Assembly (NCBI GenBank): GCA_030614005.1
Contig: JAUWKS010000015.1
Span: 1 to 59,943 of the forward strand
DNA from: Candidatus Heimdallarchaeota archaeon
GTDB lineage: Archaea > Asgardarchaeota > Heimdallarchaeia > JABLTI01
Length of the DNA: 59,943 nt
Direction: 5' to 3'
Below the pieces are notes generated by a model. The model saw only the letters and a program-made list of their open reading frames with translations, was not told where the DNA came from and did not search any database. Of this stretch, positions 35,625-44,977 are shown piece by piece. The position numbers and the translations under genes are program-made. Positions within the stretch are counted from its first letter, which is position 1, and each line of letters begins with the position of its first letter.

Positions 35625-37250
35625 ATGTCTGCATTCTTACATTGGGAATCGGATCCTTTACTACTCGATCTTACACCAACAGTACAAAACACTTGGGTAA
35701 CTGCAAATGAATTATTGGAGAAAGAGACAAGGGACAAATTCCAAACAGAAGCAGAGCGTCTATTATTATATCCAATTATAATCCGTAAAGTAGATTTTAT
35801 TACCGGTGAGCGCATTTTACAATCCTTCCCGTACATTCTCCTAAATCAAGAGTGGATTTCAAGGATACGAAAACAATCACTGGCTCATGCAGAGAAAGCA
35901 CATCACTATTTTTTAGGGTCAAATATTTCAAAATCCATTCGAGACTGGCAGCGAAAGATCATCAATTATCTCGAAGAGCAACAACGCCTCCCCTTTCCTC
36001 TTTTCCGGTTGATCCCCTCTTGGGAAACCTTCTTTCAAGGAAAACAGTACATCCAATTTCAATCTGCACGAGGTGAAGGTTTTCAACTTCCACTCAAACT
36101 CACAGAAGAATTAGCATATTTAGTAGGTGTTGTGATGGGTGATGGACACCTAGCGAACTACTTCGTTAATATAATTGATAGCTCGAAGGAGCATATTGAG
36201 AACCTTGTTAAATCATTAAAAAGAATATTTCAAACCAACATCGAATTTTTCGTTCAAAAAAACGCTCAAGCATGGAATGTCAATCTGCTTGGTAAATGGA
36301 TTGTTCGGTTCTTTAATTTCCTATCCGGACAACCAATAGCCCAACGAAAATATCCTCACTTGCGAGAACCACATCTCTTTCAAGACAAACCTTCCTTTCG
36401 TTCTGCCTTCTGGCGTGGACTTATGGATGCAGATGGGAGCTATATATCAACAATCAGTTTTGGCACAGCATCAAAAAAATTACTAAAAGATTTTTCAGAC
36501 TTTTTAACCCAACAGAATATCCATCATCGATTCTATGAACAATCAGTTTTTGGTGGTACAACATATAGTTTCAATATTGCTGGTGAATCTAGAAAGCAGT
36601 TTACACAGCTCATTGGTTCAAATCATCCGCAAAAAAAGTTGGAATTAGAGAACTTACTCACTAGAAGAGTTAATCGTTTTGCTCGAAAAAGTGCAACATT
36701 GCGTAAACAAGGATTTTGGAAAGGGCAAGTAGTAGAAATTCAACAAAAGAAAATGGTTGCTGGATATTTTAACTTTTTATTAATGCCACATTTCAGTTTG
36801 TCAACTTTCGGTGAAGAAATACGAAAATTGCGTCGTTTCCACAATCACACTCAACAAAGTTTAGCAACAGAAGTCAATATTAAGAGGACATTGTTATCAA
36901 ATTATGAGTTAAATATTACAACAATTCCAATAGCTGATTTAGATAAAATATACTCATTCTATAATCGTTCATTATTAACCATTCTCAAAGAATATCCAAA
37001 GCTATTCATTCATTCTAGAAGTTCCCATTGTATGATAGATACCCAACCAAATAAAAAATTGTTACAATTACTAAGTGGTTTGCAATTTAAGGAAAGAGGA
37101 TGTATAATGATTCTTAGAGAGAACAACAAGTCTAATGTTTCTTATAGAGAAGAACTTAGTGATTATTTTTCCATAGATATAAAGTCAAATCGATTCCACA
37201 ATTCAGCGCTTAATAACTTTGTAAGAGAGTTTTTTGTTCTTCGGAAGTAA
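35625..37250 (+). CDS. LAGLIDADG homing endonuclease-like protein with HTH
   Basis: A 541-residue free-standing protein. Two LAGLIDADG helices are visible: LAYLVGVVMGDGHL (about 163-176) and FWRGLMDADGSY (about 262-273), each ending in the catalytic acidic residue. An XRE-like helix-turn-helix follows (HTQQSLATEVNIKRTLLSNYEL, about 407-428, boundaries approximate). It is not inside a recognisable intein or intron; no extein or host-gene sequence flanks it. It starts about 100 bases after tRNA-Leu, so its target could be that locus. ATG start at 35625. Confidence 0.82.
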   Translation: MSAFLHWESDPLLLDLTPTVQNTWVTANELLEKETRDKFQTEAERLLLYPIIIRKVDFITGERILQSFPYILLNQEWISRIRKQSLAHAEKAHHYFLGSNISKSIRDWQRKIINYLEEQQRLPFPLFRLIPSWETFFQGKQYIQFQSARGEGFQLPLKLTEELAYLVGVVMGDGHLANYFVNIIDSSKEHIENLVKSLKRIFQTNIEFFVQKNAQAWNVNLLGKWIVRFFNFLSGQPIAQRKYPHLREPHLFQDKPSFRSAFWRGLMDADGSYISTISFGTASKKLLKDFSDFLTQQNIHHRFYEQSVFGGTTYSFNIAGESRKQFTQLIGSNHPQKKLELENLLTRRVNRFARKSATLRKQGFWKGQVVEIQQKKMVAGYFNFLLMPHFSLSTFGEEIRKLRRFHNHTQQSLATEVNIKRTLLSNYELNITTIPIADLDKIYSFYNRSLLTILKEYPKLFIHSRSSHCMIDTQPNKKLLQLLSGLQFKERGCIMILRENNKSNVSYREELSDYFSIDIKSNRFHNSALNNFVREFFVLRK

Positions 37251-37514
37251 TGTGTTGAATTTAGAAAGAAAAAACTCAATAGTTCACGCTTGGTGGCGTG
37301 CTCGCATCGCCGCTACTCATCGCTTACAGCGATTCCTCACGCGTCAGTACGAATAATTATTGAAAAATTTTTATAAAAAATGCCAAAAACTACAAATCTA
37401 GCATAATCAGAAAGGAATGTCATTTTTTCTGCCGCTTATAAAGGAGAAGAGCATTTTTTAGCTCTTTATAAATAAAACCGACAAAAAGTACATTGAGAGA
37501 TAGCTTCTGATAAT
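37251..37514. other. gene-free stretch with GC-rich structured segment
   Basis: In this very AT-rich DNA, 37285-37352 stands out as GC-rich and folds into hairpins CACGC/GCGTG (37285-37300) and ATCGCT/AGCGAT (37319-37333). It may be a small RNA or the end of a mobile element. TATA-like stretches (CTTATAAAGG, CTTTATAAAT) at 37436-37474 probably belong to the downstream Cas1-fusion gene. Confidence 0.4.
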
Positions 37515-40500
37515 TTGGAAGGCATTTTCTCCTTTGAGAGTGGTTTAATGAGTATAGAAACATTCACGAAAAAGAGCATCCCTCTTTGCCTTTCATTAGG
37601 CATTACTTCTGTTTTAGAGCAAGGAGAATTGTTAGATGATCCTGTATTACATACCTTAACTCCCGAAGAACAAAAATTACTAGTGCTAAATGACAAAAGT
37701 CTCGCTTTAATATGCAAAAATTATCAACCAAAAAAACGCAGTCTTAATCCTATCCTAGTTTCCCTTGCAGTTCGTCGAATACTAGCTTTAAGAAAGCATA
37801 GTAAATTTCCGGTCTTTATTGTTGTAAAGTCAAAGAAGGATGGAGAAGCGTTACTTAATGAACTAACCAAATATGCAGATACTTGTAAACTCTATAATAT
37901 GATCTTTAATTTGAAAGACAAAATTGATCAGGATTTTAAATCCCAGAACCATACCACAGCCGATTTTATTCTGCTCACCTATAAAAAACTGAGAGATTTA
38001 GTGGTGAACAAAGTTTGTCCAACAACAGAACAAATAGTCTTTCTTAATCCGCTAACTAAATACCGATGCCAAGAGGAGATAATTGATTTAGATATAATTA
38101 TTGGTGGGCTTTACAGGCATAAGTGTCGAAGACCTCAGCTTTCCTTTCTTCTAGATAGTGCTCAGTTTCCAGTGCTTACTCGAGATGAATACAAATACTT
38201 ACTCAAAGTTGATGATTGTCTTTTCTTTCGCTGTCAAGAAGGGTTTCGAACACAGAACAACAAACCATTTAGAAATTTTTTACCAAATTTATCTGATGAA
38301 CACTATCAATTTTTCATCTTTGGTGAGCTCTTTCGTGGAAGAAAAAGTTCCGCTGATTTACGAAGGAAAATTCAAGAGACTATAACATACAAGCTGCATC
38401 TATTTAGTAACAATATCTATCCAGAGTTAGCAAGGAACAACATCGAACTCAAAAATAAAATAGAAAAACGAAAAATGAAAATAGATAAACGAGTGCAAAT
38501 AAAACTTAATCAAATATTAAACTTATTTACCAAGGGAGTATCGCACACCATCTATGGGCACGTACAAAGCAATTCGATAAAAAACACTTTCTCCTGGCAG
38601 GAGCCAGCTGAATCCGCTCCTTTTCTTCCATTAGTGGTGAAGAAGAAAGATAGCAAATACTATCTTACAGGACTAGGAGAAGCAGTCCTTATTGCCACCT
38701 CAAATATTGCAGGAATAGAGCACGGTTTTTCATCCTTTTTAAATAAATTAGCTGGTTGTTTATTCAAACGGAACAAAGCAAGCACCAAATTATCTCTCGA
38801 AGAGATCATTAGATTTTATTGTCTATTAGTCGGTCTAGAAAATATAGACTTTCCAGTATTACCAGAACAGAGTGAGCATAAAAATTTAGATTCTTTCGTT
38901 AATGATTCCTTTGATGTTTACGACCAATTTATTGAGCGAGAGTTTGGTTTTATAATCAAGGATTATGCCAGTTTTGCATCTATACAATTACTGAGTGCCT
39001 TTGAGAAATTAATGGAAACCAATGCTTTCCTATTCTTCCAACGATTGAAAAGTTACAAAAAGAACAAGAAAAGAACATGGGAAGAAAAAAGAAGTGAAGC
39101 AATACTAAAATCTGCGGGGTATGAACCTGTAACTGTAAAGCAAACTGGCTTGAAATTTCACCTTGACTTTCAAAAAACGAAAAAGGAGTTGGAAAATTTC
39201 AAAGCGGAAGGATTGCTTATCTCACTAAAAACTTTCGATAACAGTGGTAGTTCAGAACTCAAGTATGGTACTCCAGAATTATTTACTAAATTTCCATATC
39301 TAAAGAAAACGTGTGGGAATTGTATGTGCCATAATAAGCGATTCAAGACCTGTTTACTCCTACGTCTTCTCCAAGCACACAATCCAAGCTTAGTACCGAG
39401 TGACTATCAAAACTATGCTCAAAGCTCTATTAGATCAGAAGCAACAGCGTGTAAATACCATAAAGATCTAGCTGATTTTGATTCTGTCCTCGATAGAGTG
39501 CGATTTACTGCAAATATCCAAAAACTCTCTCTAAAAATGAGAAAAATAGCTGATTCATACTTCCTTGGGCAAACAAAAAAAACTGTTTTCCATTGTTGCT
39601 CATGTCAAGAAAAAATTGCAGAGTTCGGTTCTGAGGAGCAGCTATTCTTTCCTCGAAAACGTGTTAGTTGTCCAAAGTGTTCTACAGTTTATTTAAAGAA
39701 AAATGAAGAAAAAATAACTATTCATACTGAACATCGCCATTATCTTAGAATGCTCTATTATCAAATAGCAGGGTCTATCCCACAAGTGTTGCTGGAAAAA
39801 GATCCTTCGTATGCTTTTGTAATCTACGATAATGAAATGATAAAGTTAGAAAGGAAGAGCGATAAATCATTTATTCTTAGTATCTGCAAAAATGAGATCC
39901 CACTTGAAAAAGTAGAATATATTTTCTTTTCAGGGAAACGCTACAAAAGAATAGAGAAATTCTTAGAAACATTAGCACAATTTGAACCAGAGAAATACCA
40001 TTACACTAATAGTAGAGCAAAACCTAAATTGAAGAAATCAAAAAAGAATTTGTCGAGTGAATCATCTCAAGAGAAACCATTCACTAAGGAACAATACCAG
40101 TTCCTGCAAACAATTATTTCCTATCTGGGTGAGAAGAAAACATTCAACCAGTCATTTTTACAAGCTAGACATCTATCAAATATTGGCGGAGGGTTATACC
40201 TCAGAAAAACAAACCTAGGAAAAGAAAACCCGAATGAGTATATTGATCGTCAGTTATTCGAAATGATTGATTTACAAATTAGGGTTGCAGGAGGGGTGCG
40301 CTCTCGTTATTATGGCATGCAATTGGAAGCACAAAGTAACAGATTTTTCTTTGAATTGCTCAAAGATGAAGGGGCAAAAGTTGGTCTCTGGACGCGCGGA
40401 AGAGTTACCTCACGGTTAGTTAAGGATATGTTCCTTTCCTATAGCCGGAAAACGAGCTATGCATATGCACCATTAGATGTGATCCTAAATCAGTTTATCA

Positions 40501-41651
40501 GGGGCTTTCGCTCAGAAATTGATGAGATATTTAGAAGGATTGGTCTTGAGCCTGCTCTCATGGGTGCAGGATTATTCCATAAAAGACGAACAAAATCGGA
40601 TATAGATAATCTTGGGTTATATTTTGATCTTATAGAACCTGTACGAGTGCTTGCATTAATCACTATGTTTGAAGCAATGCAGGCAGGAGTACTCACTATT
40701 GATGACTGTTCACTCGTTCTAGGGCAGAAAGGACAAGAGATCTATCGGATAAAAAACAACGCTCAAAAGAAAATCAAAAAACTAATCACAGCAGCAGTTT
40801 CACTGCCAGTATATTTGCAAGGTAAAACTACTCCCTTTCTCCAAGCATTTGAGCAATATTTACTAACTTTTAGAGAAGCAATCTTGAGTTGTTTTGAAGA
40901 TTTTCGACAGGAAAAACAGCTAAGCATGAGAAAAATCAAACAATGTTTTCAAGAAGCAAATTTTAACCCTTTTGTTATATGCCCTTCTGGAATCGAAAGC
41001 GATCTCTCCCTGGTGAACAAGTTTGCTACAGAGTATGCAGACTTGTATGCCGGAAGCGAAGAGAGAGTTCTCGCAGCAAGAGATGCTCGTAATGCATTTC
41101 GAGGGATTGTAATACAGGAATGGCGTATTTGGAATAATAAGCGAGGACGGGATAAATTACAGCTCACTACATTCCAAAAGAAGGAACAGGATAGAAGTTT
41201 GCTAATAGTACTGGTTCTACTTTCCTATGCTCTTCAGATGGAACTATATTTCGCAAAATATTCAACAAATCATATTCGAGAACTATTACAATTGACGCAA
41301 AATCAAACCCAAAGGATTCTTTCGCAAATGGTTAATCGGGGTTTGTTAATTCGTGAAAAAATCAACAGTCAATGCTATTATCAATTAAACACCACCAATC
41401 GAATGGTACAGGAATTACTATACTCTATAGGAAAAATTCCTACTGAAGGAGAAATGCTTCTAGAGTTGGTAAGAAACTTTGACCATATCAATACAAGAAC
41501 AATCAATCTAATTACCTCTTTGGAAGCGATTGATCACTCTCTTCAGCTAAAGCAAAACAATTTATGGATTGATTGGTTCCCTCCGAGAACTTTACTGCGA
41601 ATTATGAATCGTATTGTAGAGCACCTGAAAATTTATGGACAATATTTCTGA
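37515..41651 (+). CDS. giant Cas1-domain fusion protein (helicase-like N-terminus, zinc clusters, Cas1, wHTH)
   Basis: A 1378-residue protein. Residues about 75-200 resemble a degenerate RecA-like helicase lobe (ILALRKHSKFPVFIVVKS, FILLTYKKLRDLV) without a Walker A. Cys clusters follow: CGNCMC...C near 598-611 and CCSCQ...CPKC near 694-722. From about 760 to 1130 the sequence fits Cas1: an N-terminal beta part (FVIYDNEMIKLE, IPLEKVEYIFFSG), then QLEAQSNRFFF with Glu938, GLFHKRR with His1022, and FDLIEPVR with Asp1038/Glu1041, the full Cas1 catalytic set. A winged helix near 1225-1300 (IRELLQLTQNQTQRILSQMV) ends the protein. ATG at 37548 (MSIETF) may be the real start. It overlaps the helicase gene, so both are co-expressed. 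No Cas2, Cas4 or CRISPR array is visible. Confidence 0.85.
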   Translation: MEGIFSFESGLMSIETFTKKSIPLCLSLGITSVLEQGELLDDPVLHTLTPEEQKLLVLNDKSLALICKNYQPKKRSLNPILVSLAVRRILALRKHSKFPVFIVVKSKKDGEALLNELTKYADTCKLYNMIFNLKDKIDQDFKSQNHTTADFILLTYKKLRDLVVNKVCPTTEQIVFLNPLTKYRCQEEIIDLDIIIGGLYRHKCRRPQLSFLLDSAQFPVLTRDEYKYLLKVDDCLFFRCQEGFRTQNNKPFRNFLPNLSDEHYQFFIFGELFRGRKSSADLRRKIQETITYKLHLFSNNIYPELARNNIELKNKIEKRKMKIDKRVQIKLNQILNLFTKGVSHTIYGHVQSNSIKNTFSWQEPAESAPFLPLVVKKKDSKYYLTGLGEAVLIATSNIAGIEHGFSSFLNKLAGCLFKRNKASTKLSLEEIIRFYCLLVGLENIDFPVLPEQSEHKNLDSFVNDSFDVYDQFIEREFGFIIKDYASFASIQLLSAFEKLMETNAFLFFQRLKSYKKNKKRTWEEKRSEAILKSAGYEPVTVKQTGLKFHLDFQKTKKELENFKAEGLLISLKTFDNSGSSELKYGTPELFTKFPYLKKTCGNCMCHNKRFKTCLLLRLLQAHNPSLVPSDYQNYAQSSIRSEATACKYHKDLADFDSVLDRVRFTANIQKLSLKMRKIADSYFLGQTKKTVFHCCSCQEKIAEFGSEEQLFFPRKRVSCPKCSTVYLKKNEEKITIHTEHRHYLRMLYYQIAGSIPQVLLEKDPSYAFVIYDNEMIKLERKSDKSFILSICKNEIPLEKVEYIFFSGKRYKRIEKFLETLAQFEPEKYHYTNSRAKPKLKKSKKNLSSESSQEKPFTKEQYQFLQTIISYLGEKKTFNQSFLQARHLSNIGGGLYLRKTNLGKENPNEYIDRQLFEMIDLQIRVAGGVRSRYYGMQLEAQSNRFFFELLKDEGAKVGLWTRGRVTSRLVKDMFLSYSRKTSYAYAPLDVILNQFIRGFRSEIDEIFRRIGLEPALMGAGLFHKRRTKSDIDNLGLYFDLIEPVRVLALITMFEAMQAGVLTIDDCSLVLGQKGQEIYRIKNNAQKKIKKLITAAVSLPVYLQGKTTPFLQAFEQYLLTFREAILSCFEDFRQEKQLSMRKIKQCFQEANFNPFVICPSGIESDLSLVNKFATEYADLYAGSEERVLAARDARNAFRGIVIQEWRIWNNKRGRDKLQLTTFQKKEQDRSLLIVLVLLSYALQMELYFAKYSTNHIRELLQLTQNQTQRILSQMVNRGLLIREKINSQCYYQLNTTNRMVQELLYSIGKIPTEGEMLLELVRNFDHINTRTINLITSLEAIDHSLQLKQNNLWIDWFPPRTLLRIMNRIVEHLKIYGQYF

Positions 41652-41667
41652 TAAACAGGTGAATTAC

Positions 41668-44600
41668 ATGACTAAAATAAATGATATTAATAGACAAAAT
41701 GACACAACTCAAAAATTTCCTTTAGAAGTAACTACTCCAAGAGAATGGGTTCCAATACTTACATTACCACCATCCAAACCAAGAGTGAAGACCGATTTTG
41801 TTTGGGCAGATCTCCTCCCTAAAGAAGCAGAAGGGTTCGGAGCAGTTCTTGAGTCAATAGTGCAAAGTAATCACCCCTATGAGCATCAAGAAGAAGCAAT
41901 ACAACATTTGCTGAATTCATCAACCACTAATAATGGGTTAATCATTAATGGTGGAACGTATTCAGGGAAATCACTCTCGTTTAGTGTTCCTGGAATAGCT
42001 AAAATATTAACAGGTGAAACTGATTTTTTTGTTGTATTCTATCCATCGAAACAGCTCTTGTTGGATCAATTTGACCGTATGAAAGAATTAGTTGTAAAAT
42101 TGGAAGAGCAGAGTGGGAAACGATTATCGGTTAAGATGTATAGTGGCGATACTAGCAGATCAACAGGTTCAACAGCTAGTAGGCAAGTACAAAAAAAAGA
42201 GCTCTTCGAAACAGAGCAACATCCACCAAACATCCTTTTAGCAACGTTCGATAAATTTTGGTACCAGATGATGAGTGGAAAAAAGAATCCGTTGTTTGAT
42301 AAAATTATGTCTTGTCAATATTTGGTTTTTGATGAGATACATGCCTTTGAAGGCTTTGCTGCAGCAATCATTAAGGGATTTGTACAGATACACAAGAAAA
42401 AGAATCCCAAGTGTCATGTTGTTCTTTCCTCCGCAACGATTGACAATGTTATTGGTTTTCGAGATGATTTCTTACAAGGGGCAGGAATTATTACCTGCCC
42501 TCCTGTACGTGGTGAACATGAATTTCTTGGAATAACGAAAGAGCATACTGTACCTTTTCTTGCTGATCTTTGGCACGAACTAGATACTTTACCGGGAAAA
42601 TTCTGCTTAGTATTCATGGACTCTAAAGAGGAGATTGAATTATTAGCGGAACGACTGTGTGCAAAGCTTAAGCAAGACCACCCATTCTTTGAGGAAATAA
42701 CTGTAGTAATAATTCATGCGGACTTGGCGTATGCTCAACGAAAAAAGATACTTGATGAGATAAAGAAGGGAACAAGGAATAGAATAAAGATACTCATTTC
42801 CTCTTCTGTTTTAGAGCTAGGAGTTAATATCCCAAATGTCCAAACAGTAGTAAATATCGGGATACCAATAACACAAAAGGATGGTATTGTCCAAAGATTC
42901 GCTCGAAACCGTTCTAACCCAAGTGAAAGACGGGTGAATGTCTGTATTTTTAATCTAGCTAATTCTCGAGACAACTTCTATTGGCATCATCTGGAAATAC
43001 TACGTAATATACTTGAAACAAATGCATGTAATCCCATATTGTATCCAAGGCAGAACCCCAAGATTTTAGCAGGCTTGCTTGTGCTACATTTACGATATGG
43101 TATCAATGATTATCAAGAAATAATGTCGTTCTTCTTGAAAGAAGGAAGGAAAGTCTATGAAATAGCTCGACAGCAATACACTAAACTCATTAGTTTCAAC
43201 GTGCTAAAAAAAGCACAAGGTAAAATATTGTTTACCAACCAGGGAGAAAATAGACTTCTACAATTGAAAAACAAAAATGTTCTTGTTCCATTATCTATCC
43301 GAGCAATTAGTGCTAATTGGTCAATACAATTGAAGAAAGGTATTGATACTATTCGGTTAACAGATCGAACAACTTCCCTAGGTAAAATTTCAACCAAAGA
43401 TGTGCTAAAGAAAGGTTTGTCTGGTAATCTTATTATTAGGAATAGGAAGAAATACCTAGTTACTGATGTCGATATTGGGCATAAAACTGTCTTTGTGAAA
43501 AAATATTTTATTGATGATTCGGATGATACATTCTCTTTACCACCAATGAATCAATTATATGACCCAACAATTTCAGTTGGCGTATTTCCGAAGAAAATTC
43601 AAGGAACAAGATTAGTGGGCATTAATTTTGGATTGATAACCACCTATCGAAAGCCTAAGATAATAGTTAATGCTAATCCAAATGCTATGTATCTTAATGA
43701 AAGTAGCAGGAACGAAAACAACAATTATTTTTATCAAGAATTGACACAGCAAGAATCGGACGAGTTAACCCTATCTGAAAAATCAGAAGGTATCATCATA
43801 AACATGGAAAACGAATTATTAAAACCAAAAAACCTTACTGCTAAGAAAATGCTAAAATTATTTGGTGAGATTCTACTAATTGAAGCTGAGATGGTTCTTT
43901 CTATACCTGCTTCTGAATTTGAACTCGTGTATAATGCAAATCAATTGGCAATTTATGATAAAGGAGAACCAAATGGAAATGCAGAATATTTGTTTTTACA
44001 CTTACAGGAAGTAGCCCAACAAGCATTACAGAGATTAGGGCAATGTTCCTGTGAGCGAGGGTGTGAATATTGCTATGGTGAGATTCTGGGTCTTTTACCT
44101 GATGGTTCCAAAGAATATCTAAAACAATTGGTAAAAGATATGGTCAATATTTCAAATTTAGAGACACTTGATCATATATCATTAATTGAACCCAATTTGG
44201 AAATCGATTCACAAGAGAATAGGATCATTGCTTTTTCAGACGTTCATCTTACACATGAGTTATGCTATCATGAAGAATTTTTTGATGTTATTAGTAAATT
44301 CAGCAAAAAGGCGGATGTTATTATTATAAATGGTGACTTGTTGGACAAAGTGTCTGAGGAAAGTAAAGATGTATTCAATCAATTAAAAACAAAAGCAATA
44401 CAGGAGGGATACTGGTCGAAATTAGTGTTTATTCGAAGTTCTTCTATTCATGATGGCAATCTCGAACAATTTTCTGGTTTTCTCCACCAAGATTATGTTT
44501 ATATTGAATCTAAAACAGAGCAAGTGCTTTTTGTCCATGGGAATAAAATAGGTATAGATGCTAAGTTAGCGAATAGCACTAGTATTGAAGTAGCAGCTAT

Positions 44601-44826
44601 TCAAGCGAAAAAAGAGCTCATTAAAACCGGTAGAAGCTGGCTGCCAGATATAACTGAGGGAACTCATTTAGTAATCGGTCATTTACATCATCGATTCTAC
44701 AATGAGCGTTTCCGTGTGTATGGTTTAGGTCATTGGTTGAAGAAAGGAAAAGAACGTCATCAGAAAATCTTAATGATAATTGATTCAGCTAAGGAATTGG
44801 ATGAAATAAAGCTTTATCAGTATTGA
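41668..44826 (+). CDS. SF2 helicase fused to Cys cluster (MZB-like) and calcineurin-like phosphoesterase
   Basis: About 1052 residues from the ATG at 41668, which has AGGTGA eight bases upstream; the frame opens at 41635, inside the preceding gene. An SF2 helicase core (Walker A GGTYSGKS, DEIH, SSAT, and QRFARNRSN) resembles the MrfA/YprA/Hrq1 group. Near residues 790-800 lies the cluster CSCERGCEYC, the metal-binding signature of the DUF1998/MZB domain of that group. From about 855 a calcineurin-like phosphoesterase follows: SDVHL, INGDLLD, SSIHDG, FVHGN and GHLHH. The usual GNHD is SIHD, so activity may be altered. I know of no family with this three-part order. It probably works with the Cas1-fusion protein on DNA ends. 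Confidence 0.85.
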   Translation: MTKINDINRQNDTTQKFPLEVTTPREWVPILTLPPSKPRVKTDFVWADLLPKEAEGFGAVLESIVQSNHPYEHQEEAIQHLLNSSTTNNGLIINGGTYSGKSLSFSVPGIAKILTGETDFFVVFYPSKQLLLDQFDRMKELVVKLEEQSGKRLSVKMYSGDTSRSTGSTASRQVQKKELFETEQHPPNILLATFDKFWYQMMSGKKNPLFDKIMSCQYLVFDEIHAFEGFAAAIIKGFVQIHKKKNPKCHVVLSSATIDNVIGFRDDFLQGAGIITCPPVRGEHEFLGITKEHTVPFLADLWHELDTLPGKFCLVFMDSKEEIELLAERLCAKLKQDHPFFEEITVVIIHADLAYAQRKKILDEIKKGTRNRIKILISSSVLELGVNIPNVQTVVNIGIPITQKDGIVQRFARNRSNPSERRVNVCIFNLANSRDNFYWHHLEILRNILETNACNPILYPRQNPKILAGLLVLHLRYGINDYQEIMSFFLKEGRKVYEIARQQYTKLISFNVLKKAQGKILFTNQGENRLLQLKNKNVLVPLSIRAISANWSIQLKKGIDTIRLTDRTTSLGKISTKDVLKKGLSGNLIIRNRKKYLVTDVDIGHKTVFVKKYFIDDSDDTFSLPPMNQLYDPTISVGVFPKKIQGTRLVGINFGLITTYRKPKIIVNANPNAMYLNESSRNENNNYFYQELTQQESDELTLSEKSEGIIINMENELLKPKNLTAKKMLKLFGEILLIEAEMVLSIPASEFELVYNANQLAIYDKGEPNGNAEYLFLHLQEVAQQALQRLGQCSCERGCEYCYGEILGLLPDGSKEYLKQLVKDMVNISNLETLDHISLIEPNLEIDSQENRIIAFSDVHLTHELCYHEEFFDVISKFSKKADVIIINGDLLDKVSEESKDVFNQLKTKAIQEGYWSKLVFIRSSSIHDGNLEQFSGFLHQDYVYIESKTEQVLFVHGNKIGIDAKLANSTSIEVAAIQAKKELIKTGRSWLPDITEGTHLVIGHLHHRFYNERFRVYGLGHWLKKGKERHQKILMIIDSAKELDEIKLYQY

Positions 44827-44977
44827 CAAAGCTAAATCATCCCTCTGTTAATTTTTCATAAATACTCATAAATTTCTCTATAAAGCGAATTCAAGGTTTT
44901 CAACAATATAATAATAGAACCTTAAAATTAATAAGCTATCAAGTAAGATTAATTTGTTGATTGGTGAGAGGAAAAAA

